From assembly GCA_030539035.1 (NCBI GenBank), contig JAUNSU010000028.1, positions 1 to 37,295 of the forward strand: DNA of 37,295 nucleotides, written 5' to 3'. The DNA comes from Planctomycetia bacterium. GTDB taxonomy: Bacteria > Planctomycetota > Planctomycetia > Pirellulales > Thermoguttaceae. The notes beneath the pieces were generated by a model. It made no database searches, had not been told where the DNA came from, and saw only the letters and a program-made list of their open reading frames with translations. The position numbers were made by a program, and so were the translations under genes. Positions 1 through 7,993 of this stretch are shown here, in pieces (position 1 is the first letter of the stretch; each line of letters opens with the position of its first letter).

Positions 1-24
1 CCGTGGTTTTAAAAATCCGCGGGA

Positions 25-813
25 TCAGAGCAGAGCGGTGATCAGGATCTGGAGCGCGGTCAATAAATTAAGGAAAAGGATCAATGGGACAAAGATCCAT
101 TCCGGAATGAGAAAATAGAGTTTTCTTCCGAGCAATGCTCCGATGATCAGGCCGGGCGCGAGAAGACAAGTCAAATAAAATGTCGCCGGAGTAATGATCT
201 GGGCATCGGACGGATCGAATCCGCATTGTCCCTTGATCCAGGTCGCAAGAAACAGAAGCGGAATTTTACTCGAATTGACCAGGAGAAAGAAAACGGCGTT
301 TGTTCCCATAAACCGCTTTTTATCGAGATTCTGCGAGGCGAAATAGACTGCGGAGATCACGCCGGCCGCGTTTCCCAGCATGGTCGTAAGTCCGGTAAGA
401 ATTCCGCATCCGTTCCGAAAGAATCCGGTCTGTGCGACGGCGGTCCATCCCATTTTTTTTCGCAAGTATTCGAAAAGAAGAATGGAAACCGCAAGGATCC
501 CGACTCCCAGCTTGAATTGACTGTTGTCGATAAAGCAGATCACGATCATTCCGAGGATCAAACCGGCGGCCATCGGGGGATAAAGACGCCGTATGATACC
601 CGGCTGCCGATCTTTCCGATAGTAATAGACCGCCGCGATATCGCCGAGGATCAAAAGGGGAACCACTGCGCCCGACGCGAACATCTCATGTCCCTTGAAC
701 GCGGAGATCATCAGAAGGGACGCGAACATTCCAAGGCCGGGCACTCCCGTCTTCGATACTCCCAGGAAAAAGGCCGCGATTATTCCGATCGTCAATGTCA
801 ATGGGGTAAACAT
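25..813 (-). CDS. TauE/SafE-family membrane exporter
   Basis: Predicted inner-membrane protein of 262 residues, made mostly of hydrophobic helices. Several small, Gly-rich membrane segments separated by short basic loops match the TauE/SafE (sulfite exporter, DUF81) family, which moves sulfonates, sulfite or related small organic anions. The ATG at 813 (MFTPLTLTIG) is preferred. The reading frame stays open to 1050, but that extension is Arg/Ser-rich, lies inside the upstream gene and has no ribosome site, whereas GAAGGAAAG lies just before the 813 ATG. The start overlaps the end of the HEAT-repeat gene by 16 bases, so it is probably translationally coupled as the last gene of the operon. Only 24 bases follow before the contig edge. 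The family call is fairly firm; the substrate is unknown. Confidence 0.82.
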   Translation of the reverse strand: MFTPLTLTIGIIAAFFLGVSKTGVPGLGMFASLLMISAFKGHEMFASGAVVPLLILGDIAAVYYYRKDRQPGIIRRLYPPMAAGLILGMIVICFIDNSQFKLGVGILAVSILLFEYLRKKMGWTAVAQTGFFRNGCGILTGLTTMLGNAAGVISAVYFASQNLDKKRFMGTNAVFFLLVNSSKIPLLFLATWIKGQCGFDPSDAQIITPATFYLTCLLAPGLIIGALLGRKLYFLIPEWIFVPLILFLNLLTALQILITALL

Positions 814-2675
814 GGAGCTTTTCTTTCCTTCATGATCTGCTGAAGAACGGAATCGGCGAATTGGGATCGATTCTTCGGCAATTTTTCGAGAACGGCCGCG
901 GCGGCGGCAAACGCGGATCCTTTGAGATCGGGATCTTGAAAATATCCGGCGATTACGGAAAGGGATTCTTCGGAAGCGATCCGTCCGCAGGCTTGCAGAA
1001 CGAGTTTCTTCTCCTCCGTCCGGGCTGCGCATTTCATCGCCTTTGAGCATTTTTCGATTCGAACGGAATCGGATTCCCCGCTTTCACGAATCAATCGGAT
1101 ATATCCGCGAAGAGCCCGTAATCGGAATTTGCCGTTCGGATGCCGCTGCGCAATTTCCAGCAGGTAAGGAGCGGCGGTCTGATCGCTCCATGATCCGAGG
1201 ATCCGAACGGCGTTGTCCTGGAGATCGGGATCGGAAGCGAGAACGTTTTTGACGATGATTGAAAGAGCCTTTTCTCCCCGGATCTCTCCGAGCAGATCCA
1301 GTATTGAGATCTGATCGTTTTTGGAAAGTTCGGCGAACCGAATCGCAAGGGACTTTGCCGCAAGATCATGATCCGGTTCACGCAGGGCAATCGTTCGAAC
1401 CGCCTGAAGGAGCCGGAGATTCTGTTCGGGATCGGCTTTCACGCATTTCTGAAGGAGAAGATCGAGGGAATCGTATTTTCCGGTTTTTCCCAGCGCATCG
1501 GCGGCCGCGTAAACAATTTGCCGATCCGAATGATCGAGATCCGCACGGTAAAGGGAATCGTTCATGATCTTTCGTTTACCGGCAAGATCAAGAAGATCCG
1601 CACGAAAAAGATCCGATTTCTTTTCCAGTTCTTTTCGGATCAGATCGTTGATTCCGGGATCGTTCATTTGCGAAAGCGCGTAAAAAACCGCATCCGCTTT
1701 TTCTTTTTTAATTCGATCATTGAGGGAGTTCAATAAGGATTTTGCCGTTTGAAGATCGCCGGTTTTCCCCAGCATTTTCAGTGCGGGGATCGAGGAAGGA
1801 TCGTCGGAGATCCCTTTTTTCAAGAGAAAGTTCCGAACTTTGGGATCGGCCGTTTCTGAGAGAAAGAGGAGGATCGTTTCCCGGGCTTTGACCGCGATGG
1901 AATCGAAATGATCGATGCAGAGTCCATTTACTTCCGATCGGTCTTTCAAGGATCTTCCGTAAGGGAGAAGGACTTCGGCCAATCGGGGATCTTTGTCCAG
2001 AAGGAGTGTTTTTTGCAGATCGGGATCACCGGTGAGATCGAGAATTGTTCCCGCCGCGGAAGATCGAAATGAATTGGGAAGATCCCGGCTCGACCAAACC
2101 GCGTTTAAAAGATCAAGGGCCATTTTTTTCTTTCCTTTTTGCGCAAGAAGATCGGCGGCGGCAAGGAGTCCGATTGCTCCTTCGGTTTTCGCTTTTGCGG
2201 ATCCCTTTGCCCAGAATTTCAAAAGAATCGCGGCGGCGTCTTCGGTTCCCTGCTTTCCAAGAGCGAAGGCGGCGGTTCGAACAACGTCCGGATCTTTATG
2301 AGAGAGAAAAGGAGCGATTGCCGCGCTGTTTTCGCTTTCGGATCTTTTTCCCAGCGATCCGATGATCCCGGAAAGAAGACGGGGATCCTGAACGGAAAGT
2401 GCGGATCGCAGGGCGCTGCCCGCCTTTGGAGAATCGATTCGTTCAAGAACGTATCGCGCCGGATGGGAAAGATCCGGATCTTTCAAAAGCGGTTCGACAA
2501 CGGCGATCAGATCCGGATCACCGGTTCGGGACGCGATTTTACAGAGGTTGACGATCTTTTCCCGCGGGGCCTTGTCCGCAATCGCCTGCTGAAGATCTTC
2601 GATCTCATTTCCGTTGACGGATAAAGAGAATAAAAACAGAATCGCGAAAAACAGATATTGTTTGCTGATGATCAT
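798..2675 (-). CDS. Exported HEAT-repeat protein
   Basis: A 625-residue protein with a Sec signal peptide (residues 1 to about 22, hydrophobic core LFFAILFLFSL) followed by a continuous run of HEAT/PBS-lyase-like helical repeats. The repeats show as recurring units such as 'DPDLSHPARYVLERI', 'DPDVVRTAAFALGKQG' and 'DPDLQDNAVRILGSW', spaced about 30 to 38 residues apart. No enzymatic motif is visible. Such proteins act as scaffolds or binding surfaces, and exported versions are common in planctomycetes. The ATG at 2675 is preceded by AAGGAGC. It lies 22 bases after the gfo/idh gene and overlaps the tauE-like gene, so it belongs to the same operon. The partner is unknown. The family call is firm; the role is not. 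Confidence 0.85.
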   Translation of the reverse strand: MIISKQYLFFAILFLFSLSVNGNEIEDLQQAIADKAPREKIVNLCKIASRTGDPDLIAVVEPLLKDPDLSHPARYVLERIDSPKAGSALRSALSVQDPRLLSGIIGSLGKRSESENSAAIAPFLSHKDPDVVRTAAFALGKQGTEDAAAILLKFWAKGSAKAKTEGAIGLLAAADLLAQKGKKKMALDLLNAVWSSRDLPNSFRSSAAGTILDLTGDPDLQKTLLLDKDPRLAEVLLPYGRSLKDRSEVNGLCIDHFDSIAVKARETILLFLSETADPKVRNFLLKKGISDDPSSIPALKMLGKTGDLQTAKSLLNSLNDRIKKEKADAVFYALSQMNDPGINDLIRKELEKKSDLFRADLLDLAGKRKIMNDSLYRADLDHSDRQIVYAAADALGKTGKYDSLDLLLQKCVKADPEQNLRLLQAVRTIALREPDHDLAAKSLAIRFAELSKNDQISILDLLGEIRGEKALSIIVKNVLASDPDLQDNAVRILGSWSDQTAAPYLLEIAQRHPNGKFRLRALRGYIRLIRESGESDSVRIEKCSKAMKCAARTEEKKLVLQACGRIASEESLSVIAGYFQDPDLKGSAFAAAAAVLEKLPKNRSQFADSVLQQIMKERKAPCLPH

Positions 2676-2697
2676 TTGTATTTGCTCCTTTATTCAA

Positions 2698-4080
2698 TTA
2701 ACCGCGATTCCAGGGGGCGCGATTGGCCCGGCTCCGGAGCCGATTGGCTTCTTCATCGTTTTTGAATTCCTGTTTGTCCGGATCCCAGATCAGTTCTCTT
2801 TTCAATCGGCAAGCCATTGCGCCCAGGATGGAACATCGGGTCGCTTCACATCCGATCCGCACCGGCGCCGCCGTTTCCGTTCGATTTCGTATTCCGTCAA
2901 TCCAGTTGTCTTTATGATCATAAAAAGCGGTCCAGTAATGCTTGCCTCTTTTAACGAAGGGAACATTATGCGCGTCCGGGCGATTCGTATAATAAGCGGG
3001 CGCGTCTGCGATCAGATCCGGTGAACTTGCGGTAAGAAAGCCCATCCGGCCAACATGGATCCAGCCGTTTGTTCCGACAAAGACACCGCCGAAAGGCATG
3101 ATGTTTGTGTCCGGATTCCATCCTTTGGGAAAGTTCAATACGGTCGAATCAAGTCTGTTTTTCACAACTTGAACAAAGACATCATTCGGAAAACGATAGG
3201 TCAACCAGGGATATTTTTCGCCCGGCGGAGTGATCTCAAGCGGCGCGAAGTTTTTCAAGCCGAGAGACCAGTTGATAATATCGAAGGAATGGACCGCACT
3301 GTCGGCGATGCTGCCGTTTCCGAAATCGGAGCAGAACGACCAGGGAACAACGCCGCGCGGAAGTCCGAGCTGATGAAAACGGCTGTTGAAGGGACGCCAA
3401 GGGGCTGGACCAAGCCAGCGATCCCAATCGAGGGTCGGCGGAACCGGCTGCGCGGGAAGATCCATGGGAACACTGAAGCTCGATCCGGTAATATAGATGT
3501 TGGTGATTTTTCCAATCCGCCCGTCCCGAAGGAATCGGCAAACATGTTGATAGGCAATATCGCTCCGCTGCTGGATCCCGACCTGAGTGATCCGCCGTGT
3601 TCGCCGGACCGCGGTCTCCATCTCTTCCGTTTCCTTCAGATAGAGAGAGACCGGTTTTTCGACGAAGACATCTTTTCCCGCTTCCGCGGCCATAATGGTT
3701 GCCGTCGAATGCCAGCGGTCTCCCATCGTCAATACAACCCCGTCGATCTCGGAGCGTGCGAGCAGATCCCGAAATTCATGATCCTTATGAACCGCCTTGC
3801 CGAATGCGGGAAGACCCTGTTTGTGATACTCTTCTTCGGCCATTCGCGCCGCGTCGTCCAGCCGCCAGCGATCGACATCGCTCAAGGCGATTACCTGGAC
3901 CTTCGGATTATTCAAAAGTCCGAAAAGATGAACACGGCCGAGAAAACCGAGTCCGATCATTCCGATCACCGTCCGTTCGGAAGCCGCATAATGATGATCC
4001 AACCCCAACGCGCTTCCGGGGATCAGGGCCGGAAGAATTGCGCCGCCGGCCGCTGTTTTCAAAAAAGATCTTCTTTTCAT
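2698..4080 (-). CDS. Tat-exported Gfo/Idh/MocA oxidoreductase
   Basis: A 460-residue NAD(P)-dependent sugar-oxidoreductase homologue. The N-terminus carries a near-ideal twin-arginine motif, RRSFLK (residues 3-8), then a hydrophobic stretch, which implies folded export with bound cofactor. The Rossmann glycine motif GLGFLG is at 43-48 and the family Glu-Lys-Pro (VEKP) at about 140-143, followed by VGIQQRSD near 168. The C-terminal half matches the alpha/beta substrate domain and ends in the RAPWN-type tail seen in planctomycete members. The ATG at 4080 overlaps the dus stop codon by an ATGA junction, so translation is coupled. Secreted members of this family are abundant in PVC bacteria, but their substrates are mostly undefined. 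The substrate here is unknown, probably a sugar or sugar derivative. Confidence 0.9.
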   Translation of the reverse strand: MKRRSFLKTAAGGAILPALIPGSALGLDHHYAASERTVIGMIGLGFLGRVHLFGLLNNPKVQVIALSDVDRWRLDDAARMAEEEYHKQGLPAFGKAVHKDHEFRDLLARSEIDGVVLTMGDRWHSTATIMAAEAGKDVFVEKPVSLYLKETEEMETAVRRTRRITQVGIQQRSDIAYQHVCRFLRDGRIGKITNIYITGSSFSVPMDLPAQPVPPTLDWDRWLGPAPWRPFNSRFHQLGLPRGVVPWSFCSDFGNGSIADSAVHSFDIINWSLGLKNFAPLEITPPGEKYPWLTYRFPNDVFVQVVKNRLDSTVLNFPKGWNPDTNIMPFGGVFVGTNGWIHVGRMGFLTASSPDLIADAPAYYTNRPDAHNVPFVKRGKHYWTAFYDHKDNWIDGIRNRTETAAPVRIGCEATRCSILGAMACRLKRELIWDPDKQEFKNDEEANRLRSRANRAPWNRG

Positions 4081-5135
4081 TTTTTTGTCTCCATTTTCTG
4101 ATCTGAAATCGTCGGGATCTTTTCCTCATAAAATTGATTTAAGACATCGATCCACATTTTCGTATTTTTGCAAAAGACGAAGGCTCTTCGGACTTCTTCC
4201 GACCGCGGATGCCGTTGGGCGTATTGAACGCCGAATTTTCTCATAATGGTTGAAGCCCTTTTTTCCCCGTAAAGATCTTCGATTTGCCGATAATGATCCA
4301 GAATTACCTCTTTTTGTTCGGATAAAGAAGGGGAATCGGGCAGATCTTTTCCTTCGAAAACGGCGCGAACTTCCTTAAACAACCAGGGATTGCCAATGAT
4401 CCCGCGGGCAAGGGCAAGTCCGTCGACTCCGGATTCCTGATATCTTTTCAGGCAAATCTCCGCCGAGAAGAGATCTCCGCTTCCGATCAGGGGAATATCC
4501 GGACGCTTTTTTTCCTCGACCAGATATTTTTTGACGGATCGAACGAAATCCCAGTCCGATGTTCCTGTATATCTCTGAAGAACAGTTCGTCCATGCAAAG
4601 TAATTCCGGCGATTCCGCGATCCAGAAGGCCGTCGAGCAGTTCGAAAAACGCTTCCCGGCTTTCGGGGGAATCGTCGAATCCTTTTCGCAGTTTTACGGT
4701 AAGCGGAACGGAATCGGGAAGGGCGGACCGCACTTTCTCCGCGATGGAGAGCGCTTGAAAAGGATCGCTCATGAGATAGCCGCCCCGGCAGCGGCCGAGG
4801 ACTTTTTTGACCGGACAGGCGAAATTCAGATCGATCAGATCGAATCCAAAATCGAGAAGGCGACGGGCAGCGGCAACAAATTCTTCCGGTTCACTTCCCA
4901 TCAGCTGGGCTCCGCAAGGATGATCGGTGTCCCGTACTGCAAGATAAAGACGCGATTTGCTCTTTTTCGATACGTTCATTACAAATTGATCAAGAAAGAC
5001 TTCGCAAAGGGCAAAAGAGGCCCCGAACTTTCGGGCGATGCGGCGCATCGGCGCGTCCGAATATCCGGAAAGCGCCGCCTGAATTACGGGAAAATCAAAT
5101 TCCAAGGGTCCTGTTTTCAGCGGTTTACAGAGCAT
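4077..5135 (-). CDS. dus: tRNA-dihydrouridine synthase
   Basis: FMN- and NADPH-dependent reductase that converts specific uridines in tRNA to dihydrouridine in the cytoplasm. The 352-residue frame shows the N-terminal FMN-barrel motif (QAALSGYSDAPMR, from residue 19), the catalytic cysteine motif NFACPVKK (Cys107), HGRT, and the phosphate-binding end GSGD then GLALARGIIGNPWLF. The helical C-terminal domain is present (MRKFGVQYAQ). The ATG at 5135 is chosen; an in-frame TTG at 5150 has no ribosome site. It follows the thuA-like stop closely and its own stop overlaps the gfo/idh start (ATGA). A tRNA-modification gene inside an operon of exported sugar-related proteins is odd and may simply be hitch-hiking. 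DusB-like is the best guess for subfamily. Confidence 0.9.
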   Translation of the reverse strand: MLCKPLKTGPLEFDFPVIQAALSGYSDAPMRRIARKFGASFALCEVFLDQFVMNVSKKSKSRLYLAVRDTDHPCGAQLMGSEPEEFVAAARRLLDFGFDLIDLNFACPVKKVLGRCRGGYLMSDPFQALSIAEKVRSALPDSVPLTVKLRKGFDDSPESREAFFELLDGLLDRGIAGITLHGRTVLQRYTGTSDWDFVRSVKKYLVEEKKRPDIPLIGSGDLFSAEICLKRYQESGVDGLALARGIIGNPWLFKEVRAVFEGKDLPDSPSLSEQKEVILDHYRQIEDLYGEKRASTIMRKFGVQYAQRHPRSEEVRRAFVFCKNTKMWIDVLNQFYEEKIPTISDQKMETKK

Positions 5136-5160
5136 TTTCTTTCTTTTCAATTATCTGTTC

Positions 5161-6105
5161 TTATTTTTCAGAAGGATCGTCCGGGGCTTCCAGATCTCCC
5201 AGCGCGTATTGGATTCCCGCAAGATAAAACTGGAGCATCTTCGGATCATAAAATGTATCGACCTGATGCGCAAAAGCACTGTAGAAGACGCGTCCTTTCC
5301 CGTATCGGCGAATCCAGGCGAGTCCGTAATCACGGTCGGGCCGTTCCTGCTTTTGGGAAGGATCCTTGTCGAGTCTGCTTTTTTCGACATCAATACTCAG
5401 CAAAACGCGAAGATCTTTTCGGGAATAGTATTTATTATATCGAAAGAACTCATCCTCTTTCAAAAATCCGTCTTGAGGGAACATCGCGGTGATCGGATGG
5501 CCGGGCACCTCCACTTTGACGTGAATCGGTTCCCGTTTGGAACGATGATTCGCACCTTGAGCGCCGAGCATTTTTTTGAACTCGGGAAAGACATCTTCGC
5601 CGCCGTCCCCGATCATCAGGAAGGCAACTGTCGATCCATGAATTCCGATCAAGCCTCCTCCGCCGCGAACGAACTGCACGATATTATGGAATCGAACAGG
5701 ATCGACGAAAGGGGTTCCAACGACATTATTAAAGCAGATCGCATCGTATTGAGAAAGATTGTCCGCCAAAAAATCATCATCATTTCTGGAAAGGACCACT
5801 TCAAACGCTCCGGTTTTCTGTCCGATTGCCCGAAAGGCGTAATTGGCCCAAGGAATGGAGTTGTGTCCCAAATACTTGCCGTTAACATCGAAGACGAGCA
5901 GCTTTCGTTTTTTCTTTGGAGGAACGATTGACTTTTGAGGAACGGCGGCGTCGACTTTGGCGCGCTCTTCCGCATTCATTCGGGACATGGGAATGATAAT
6001 CCCCTGCTGCCAGCCGAAGAGCGGTCCGGCGGAAAAGCAGATCATCAAGGTTCCGAGCACCAAAATAATACTTTGAAAATATCGGGGTAAAGAAAAACGG
6101 ATCAT
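5161..6105 (-). CDS. Exported ThuA-domain protein
   Basis: A 314-residue protein with an N-terminal hydrophobic signal or anchor (about residues 8-32), a short linker with a Lys-rich patch (PPKKKRK), then a ThuA (trehalose-utilisation, class I glutamine-amidotransferase-like) domain from about residue 68 to the end. Landmarks are 'LVFDVNG', 'FVRGGGGLIGIHGST' around 145-159, 'HPITAMFP' and 'YGLAWIRRYGKGRVFYSAF'. ThuA domains often accompany Gfo/Idh/MocA enzymes in planctomycetes and are thought to take part in sugar metabolism; the reaction is unsettled. The ATG at 6105 is chosen because GAGGAG lies upstream at good spacing; an ATG 12 codons earlier lacks one. It is the first gene of a five-gene operon driven by the consensus promoter at 6164-6192. 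Confidence 0.85.
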   Translation of the reverse strand: MIRFSLPRYFQSIILVLGTLMICFSAGPLFGWQQGIIIPMSRMNAEERAKVDAAVPQKSIVPPKKKRKLLVFDVNGKYLGHNSIPWANYAFRAIGQKTGAFEVVLSRNDDDFLADNLSQYDAICFNNVVGTPFVDPVRFHNIVQFVRGGGGLIGIHGSTVAFLMIGDGGEDVFPEFKKMLGAQGANHRSKREPIHVKVEVPGHPITAMFPQDGFLKEDEFFRYNKYYSRKDLRVLLSIDVEKSRLDKDPSQKQERPDRDYGLAWIRRYGKGRVFYSAFAHQVDTFYDPKMLQFYLAGIQYALGDLEAPDDPSEK

Positions 6106-6152
6106 GAATACTCCTCTTTTTTGAGTTCGACAATGTCGCAATGGGTTCGTCT

Positions 6153-6162
6153 AATACGTATT
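6153..6162. promoter_or_regulatory. Palindrome at predicted transcription start
   Basis: The perfect 10-base palindrome AATACGTATT sits at the expected transcription start of the promoter at 6164-6192. It could be an operator. Position and symmetry are the only evidence. Confidence 0.3.
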
Positions 6163-6163
6163 C

Positions 6164-6192
6164 ATTATAATCCGCGAAAAATAAGATGTCAA
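6164..6192 (-). promoter_or_regulatory. Consensus sigma-70 promoter of thuA-dus operon
   Basis: On the minus strand TTGACA (6187-6192) and TATAAT (6164-6169) are separated by exactly 17 bases, a full match to the housekeeping sigma consensus. Transcription would start near 6157, about 50 bases before the thuA-like ATG. It probably drives the whole leftward operon to the contig edge. Confidence 0.8.
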
Positions 6193-6227
6193 TCAGCGGG
6201 TCCTGATTTTCTTTTCAGAATGATGGG

Positions 6228-6249
6228 GATCAGGGACTAATCCCTGATC
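6228..6249. other. Hairpin, 9-bp stem, downstream of gfo/idh 2
   Basis: GATCAGGGA and TCCCTGATC form a perfect 9-base-pair stem with the four-base loop CTAA. It lies in the 3' untranslated region of the second gfo/idh gene and overlaps the start of the heptad-repeat block. No T-run follows on the minus strand, so it is not a typical intrinsic terminator, but it could stop or stabilise the transcript end. Confidence 0.5.
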
Positions 6250-6286
6250 GCTAATCACTAAACACGAATCACTAAACACTAATCAC
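6238..6286 (-). repeat. Heptad repeat array (seven units)
   Basis: Seven consecutive 7-base units in perfect register, written on the plus strand: TAATCCC, TGATCGC, TAATCAC, TAAACAC, GAATCAC, TAAACAC, TAATCAC. In the sense of the upstream gene (minus strand) the unit is GTGATTA. The array begins six bases after the stop codon of gfo/idh 2. Related arrays occur at 32203-32230 and 31623-31636, also at gene 3' ends and in the same sense polarity. The unit puts TAG or TGA stops in all three frames. Confidence 0.75.
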
Positions 6287-6292
6287 CTGTTT

Positions 6293-7669
6293 TCAGGGTT
6301 CGAGTTTCCAGGGGGCGCGGTATTCGTACATCAGGAGTTCGTTGGCGGGGAGGTGATTGGCGAACCGGTCGCGATACCGGTCCCATTCGAGATTCATTCC
6401 GGTAATGAACGAGGCGTTGACCATTTGCGCCATGAGGGTACTCAAATTTCCTTCTTCGACGGGCATATAGGTTTTATCACGGGACCGCATACAGGCAAGG
6501 AAGTTTTCGATATGGAGTTTTGTGATGTTGAGTTTGGCAAGTTCAGGCTCCAGATTGACCGTTTCGTCGGGCCGGCGCCAGGCGTTTTTCGACTGGAACA
6601 TTCCAACTTTTTCTTTTTTCAGAAGGATTCGGTCTTCCCGCAAGTACATAGTGGCGATGGATCCACGGAATTCAATATCGCCAAGCGGTTCAAATTTATC
6701 ATCGGTCGCCATCATCGGATTCCCCGAAGCGTCCTGATAGCTGAAAGAAAAAAGACGGCCGGAAGGAAACTTAAAGCAGATCTCCGCGGTTACCGGGACC
6801 GTTCGATCGTCCCAAATATAATTTTGAGAGCTCAACGTGGAGACCATAATCGGATTTCGTTCCCCGTAAGCCCAGCGGACAATATCGAAAAGATGAACGC
6901 AAAAACTCGCGATGGGCGAACTGAATTCGGACCACCATCGGAATTTGAAAGGAGCGACATTTTCCTGATAAGGATTGTAAGCCGGGCCCATCCAGAGATC
7001 CCAATCGAGTTCCGCAGGCGGATCGGCATATTTGGCTCTTCCAATTCCGCCGGGATTCATATTATTGCAAAAACAGGATCGTGTAAGCGGAATATTGCCC
7101 GTTCGATAGAACAAACCCCGATTTTCGATAAACATACGGCGATAAAGGGGAGCGCTCCGATGCTGAAAACCGACCTGAACGACCGTTTTATACTTTCGGG
7201 CCGCTTCGACCAGGATTTTTCCTTCTCCGATCATGTTGCAAAGAGGTTTTTCAACATAAATATCTTTACCCGCCTTGCAGGATTCCAGCATCTGATACGC
7301 ATGCCAATGGTCCGGGGTTGCGATGACCACCGCATCGATCTTTGCGGAGGGATCGAGTAATTTTCGGAAATCTTTTTCTTTGGTTCCTTTGGGATTGAAT
7401 TTTTCCGCCGCCTTGTCCATCGATTTGGAGTTGGCGTCGGAAAACGCGGCGATCTCCGTTTTCTCGCAGGTTTTGAACTGCTCCAGGAGTTCCGTTCCCC
7501 GGGTTCCGACTCCAACGAAAGCACATCGGATCCGATCGTTGGCCCCGATAATTTTTTCTCCCGTCGCGGAAGAATTGACCGCCGGCGCGCCAAAAAGCGC
7601 ACTTCCCGAAGCTATCGCCGCGGCTGTTCCCAATGCGGTAAATGAACGTCGACTCATTTTCTGATCCAT
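6293..7669 (-). CDS. Tat-exported Gfo/Idh/MocA oxidoreductase 2
   Basis: A 458-residue NAD(P)-dependent oxidoreductase homologue, distinct from the one at 2698-4080. The leader MSRRSFTALG (RR at 7-8) followed by an Ala/Gly-rich hydrophobic stretch suggests Tat export. The mature start has the family phrase 'GANDRIR', then the Rossmann motif GVGTRG (53-58), 'ATPDHWHA' (117-124) and the VEKP motif (139-142). The ATG at 7669 is chosen because AAAGGA lies seven bases ahead; the frame stays open further upstream without a ribosome site. It appears monocistronic, with its own promoter at 7811-7839 and a repeat/hairpin tail. It is divergent from the efflux genes. Substrate unknown, probably a sugar, amino sugar or cyclitol. 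Confidence 0.9.
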   Translation of the reverse strand: MDQKMSRRSFTALGTAAAIASGSALFGAPAVNSSATGEKIIGANDRIRCAFVGVGTRGTELLEQFKTCEKTEIAAFSDANSKSMDKAAEKFNPKGTKEKDFRKLLDPSAKIDAVVIATPDHWHAYQMLESCKAGKDIYVEKPLCNMIGEGKILVEAARKYKTVVQVGFQHRSAPLYRRMFIENRGLFYRTGNIPLTRSCFCNNMNPGGIGRAKYADPPAELDWDLWMGPAYNPYQENVAPFKFRWWSEFSSPIASFCVHLFDIVRWAYGERNPIMVSTLSSQNYIWDDRTVPVTAEICFKFPSGRLFSFSYQDASGNPMMATDDKFEPLGDIEFRGSIATMYLREDRILLKKEKVGMFQSKNAWRRPDETVNLEPELAKLNITKLHIENFLACMRSRDKTYMPVEEGNLSTLMAQMVNASFITGMNLEWDRYRDRFANHLPANELLMYEYRAPWKLEP

Positions 7670-7810
7670 GTTGCGATCCTTTCGATTAATTGCAGGTCGG
7701 ATATAATGGTGGTCCCAAGAGGAATTGATCTGTAAAAACAATGAAACGCGGAAGAAACACATTTTCAGAAAAGGGGCGCGTTTGGGAAGGTTTTCATCCT
7801 GGAGAACTTC

Positions 7811-7839
7811 ATTATACAAAGGAAAAGGACTCTTTGCAA
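7811..7839 (-). promoter_or_regulatory. Candidate promoter of gfo/idh 2
   Basis: On the minus strand TTGCAA (7834-7839) and TATAAT (7811-7816) are separated by 17 bases. The -10 is perfect and the -35 matches four of six. The leader to the ATG at 7669 would be about 135 bases. Confidence 0.5.
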
Positions 7840-7861
7840 GAATCCACCCCTTTTTCTCTCC

Positions 7862-7906
7862 AATTTCTCATAAAAATATTGCGAATTGAGAAATTTTGGC
7901 AAAATT
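7862..7906. promoter_or_regulatory. Two inverted repeats, candidate operators
   Basis: AATTTCTCA (7862-7870) and TGAGAAATT (7887-7895) form a perfect 9-base inverted repeat spaced by 16 bases. It overlaps a second perfect palindrome, AATTTTG-G-CAAAATT (7892-7906). Both lie upstream of the two divergent promoters, where a regulator of either gene could bind. No regulator gene is adjacent, so the assignment is open. Confidence 0.45.
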
Positions 7907-7963
7907 ACCACGGAAAAGGAGAATTTTTGAGGAACAAATTGAAAAATCTCTCTTTTTGCTCTC

Positions 7964-7993
7964 TTGACATGGTTGACCCGGATATTATATAAT
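7964..7993 (+). promoter_or_regulatory. Consensus sigma-70 promoter of efflux operon
   Basis: TTGACA (7964-7969) and TATAAT (7988-7993) with an 18-base spacer; both hexamers are perfect. The -10 sits inside the perfect 12-base palindrome TATTATATAATA (7983-7994), so a bound repressor could block it. Confidence 0.75.

Noticed and set aside
814-1050. N-terminal extension of the tauE-like frame
   Set aside because: It is Arg/Ser-rich, lies inside the HEAT-repeat gene and lacks a ribosome site; the ATG at 813 has one.
3055-4101. A 348-codon open frame antisense to gfo/idh 1
   Set aside because: No ribosome site or family motif; the opposite strand has a Tat leader and Rossmann fold.
5136-5150. 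TTG start for dus, five codons upstream
   Set aside because: No ribosome site precedes it, and the following ATG fits the family start better.
6238-6286. Heptad array as a CRISPR-like array
   Set aside because: Units are 7 bases with no spacers; there are no cas genes.
7741-7992. An 83-codon open frame in the gfo-efflux intergenic region
   Set aside because: No ribosome site, and it runs through the promoter and palindromes of the efflux operon.
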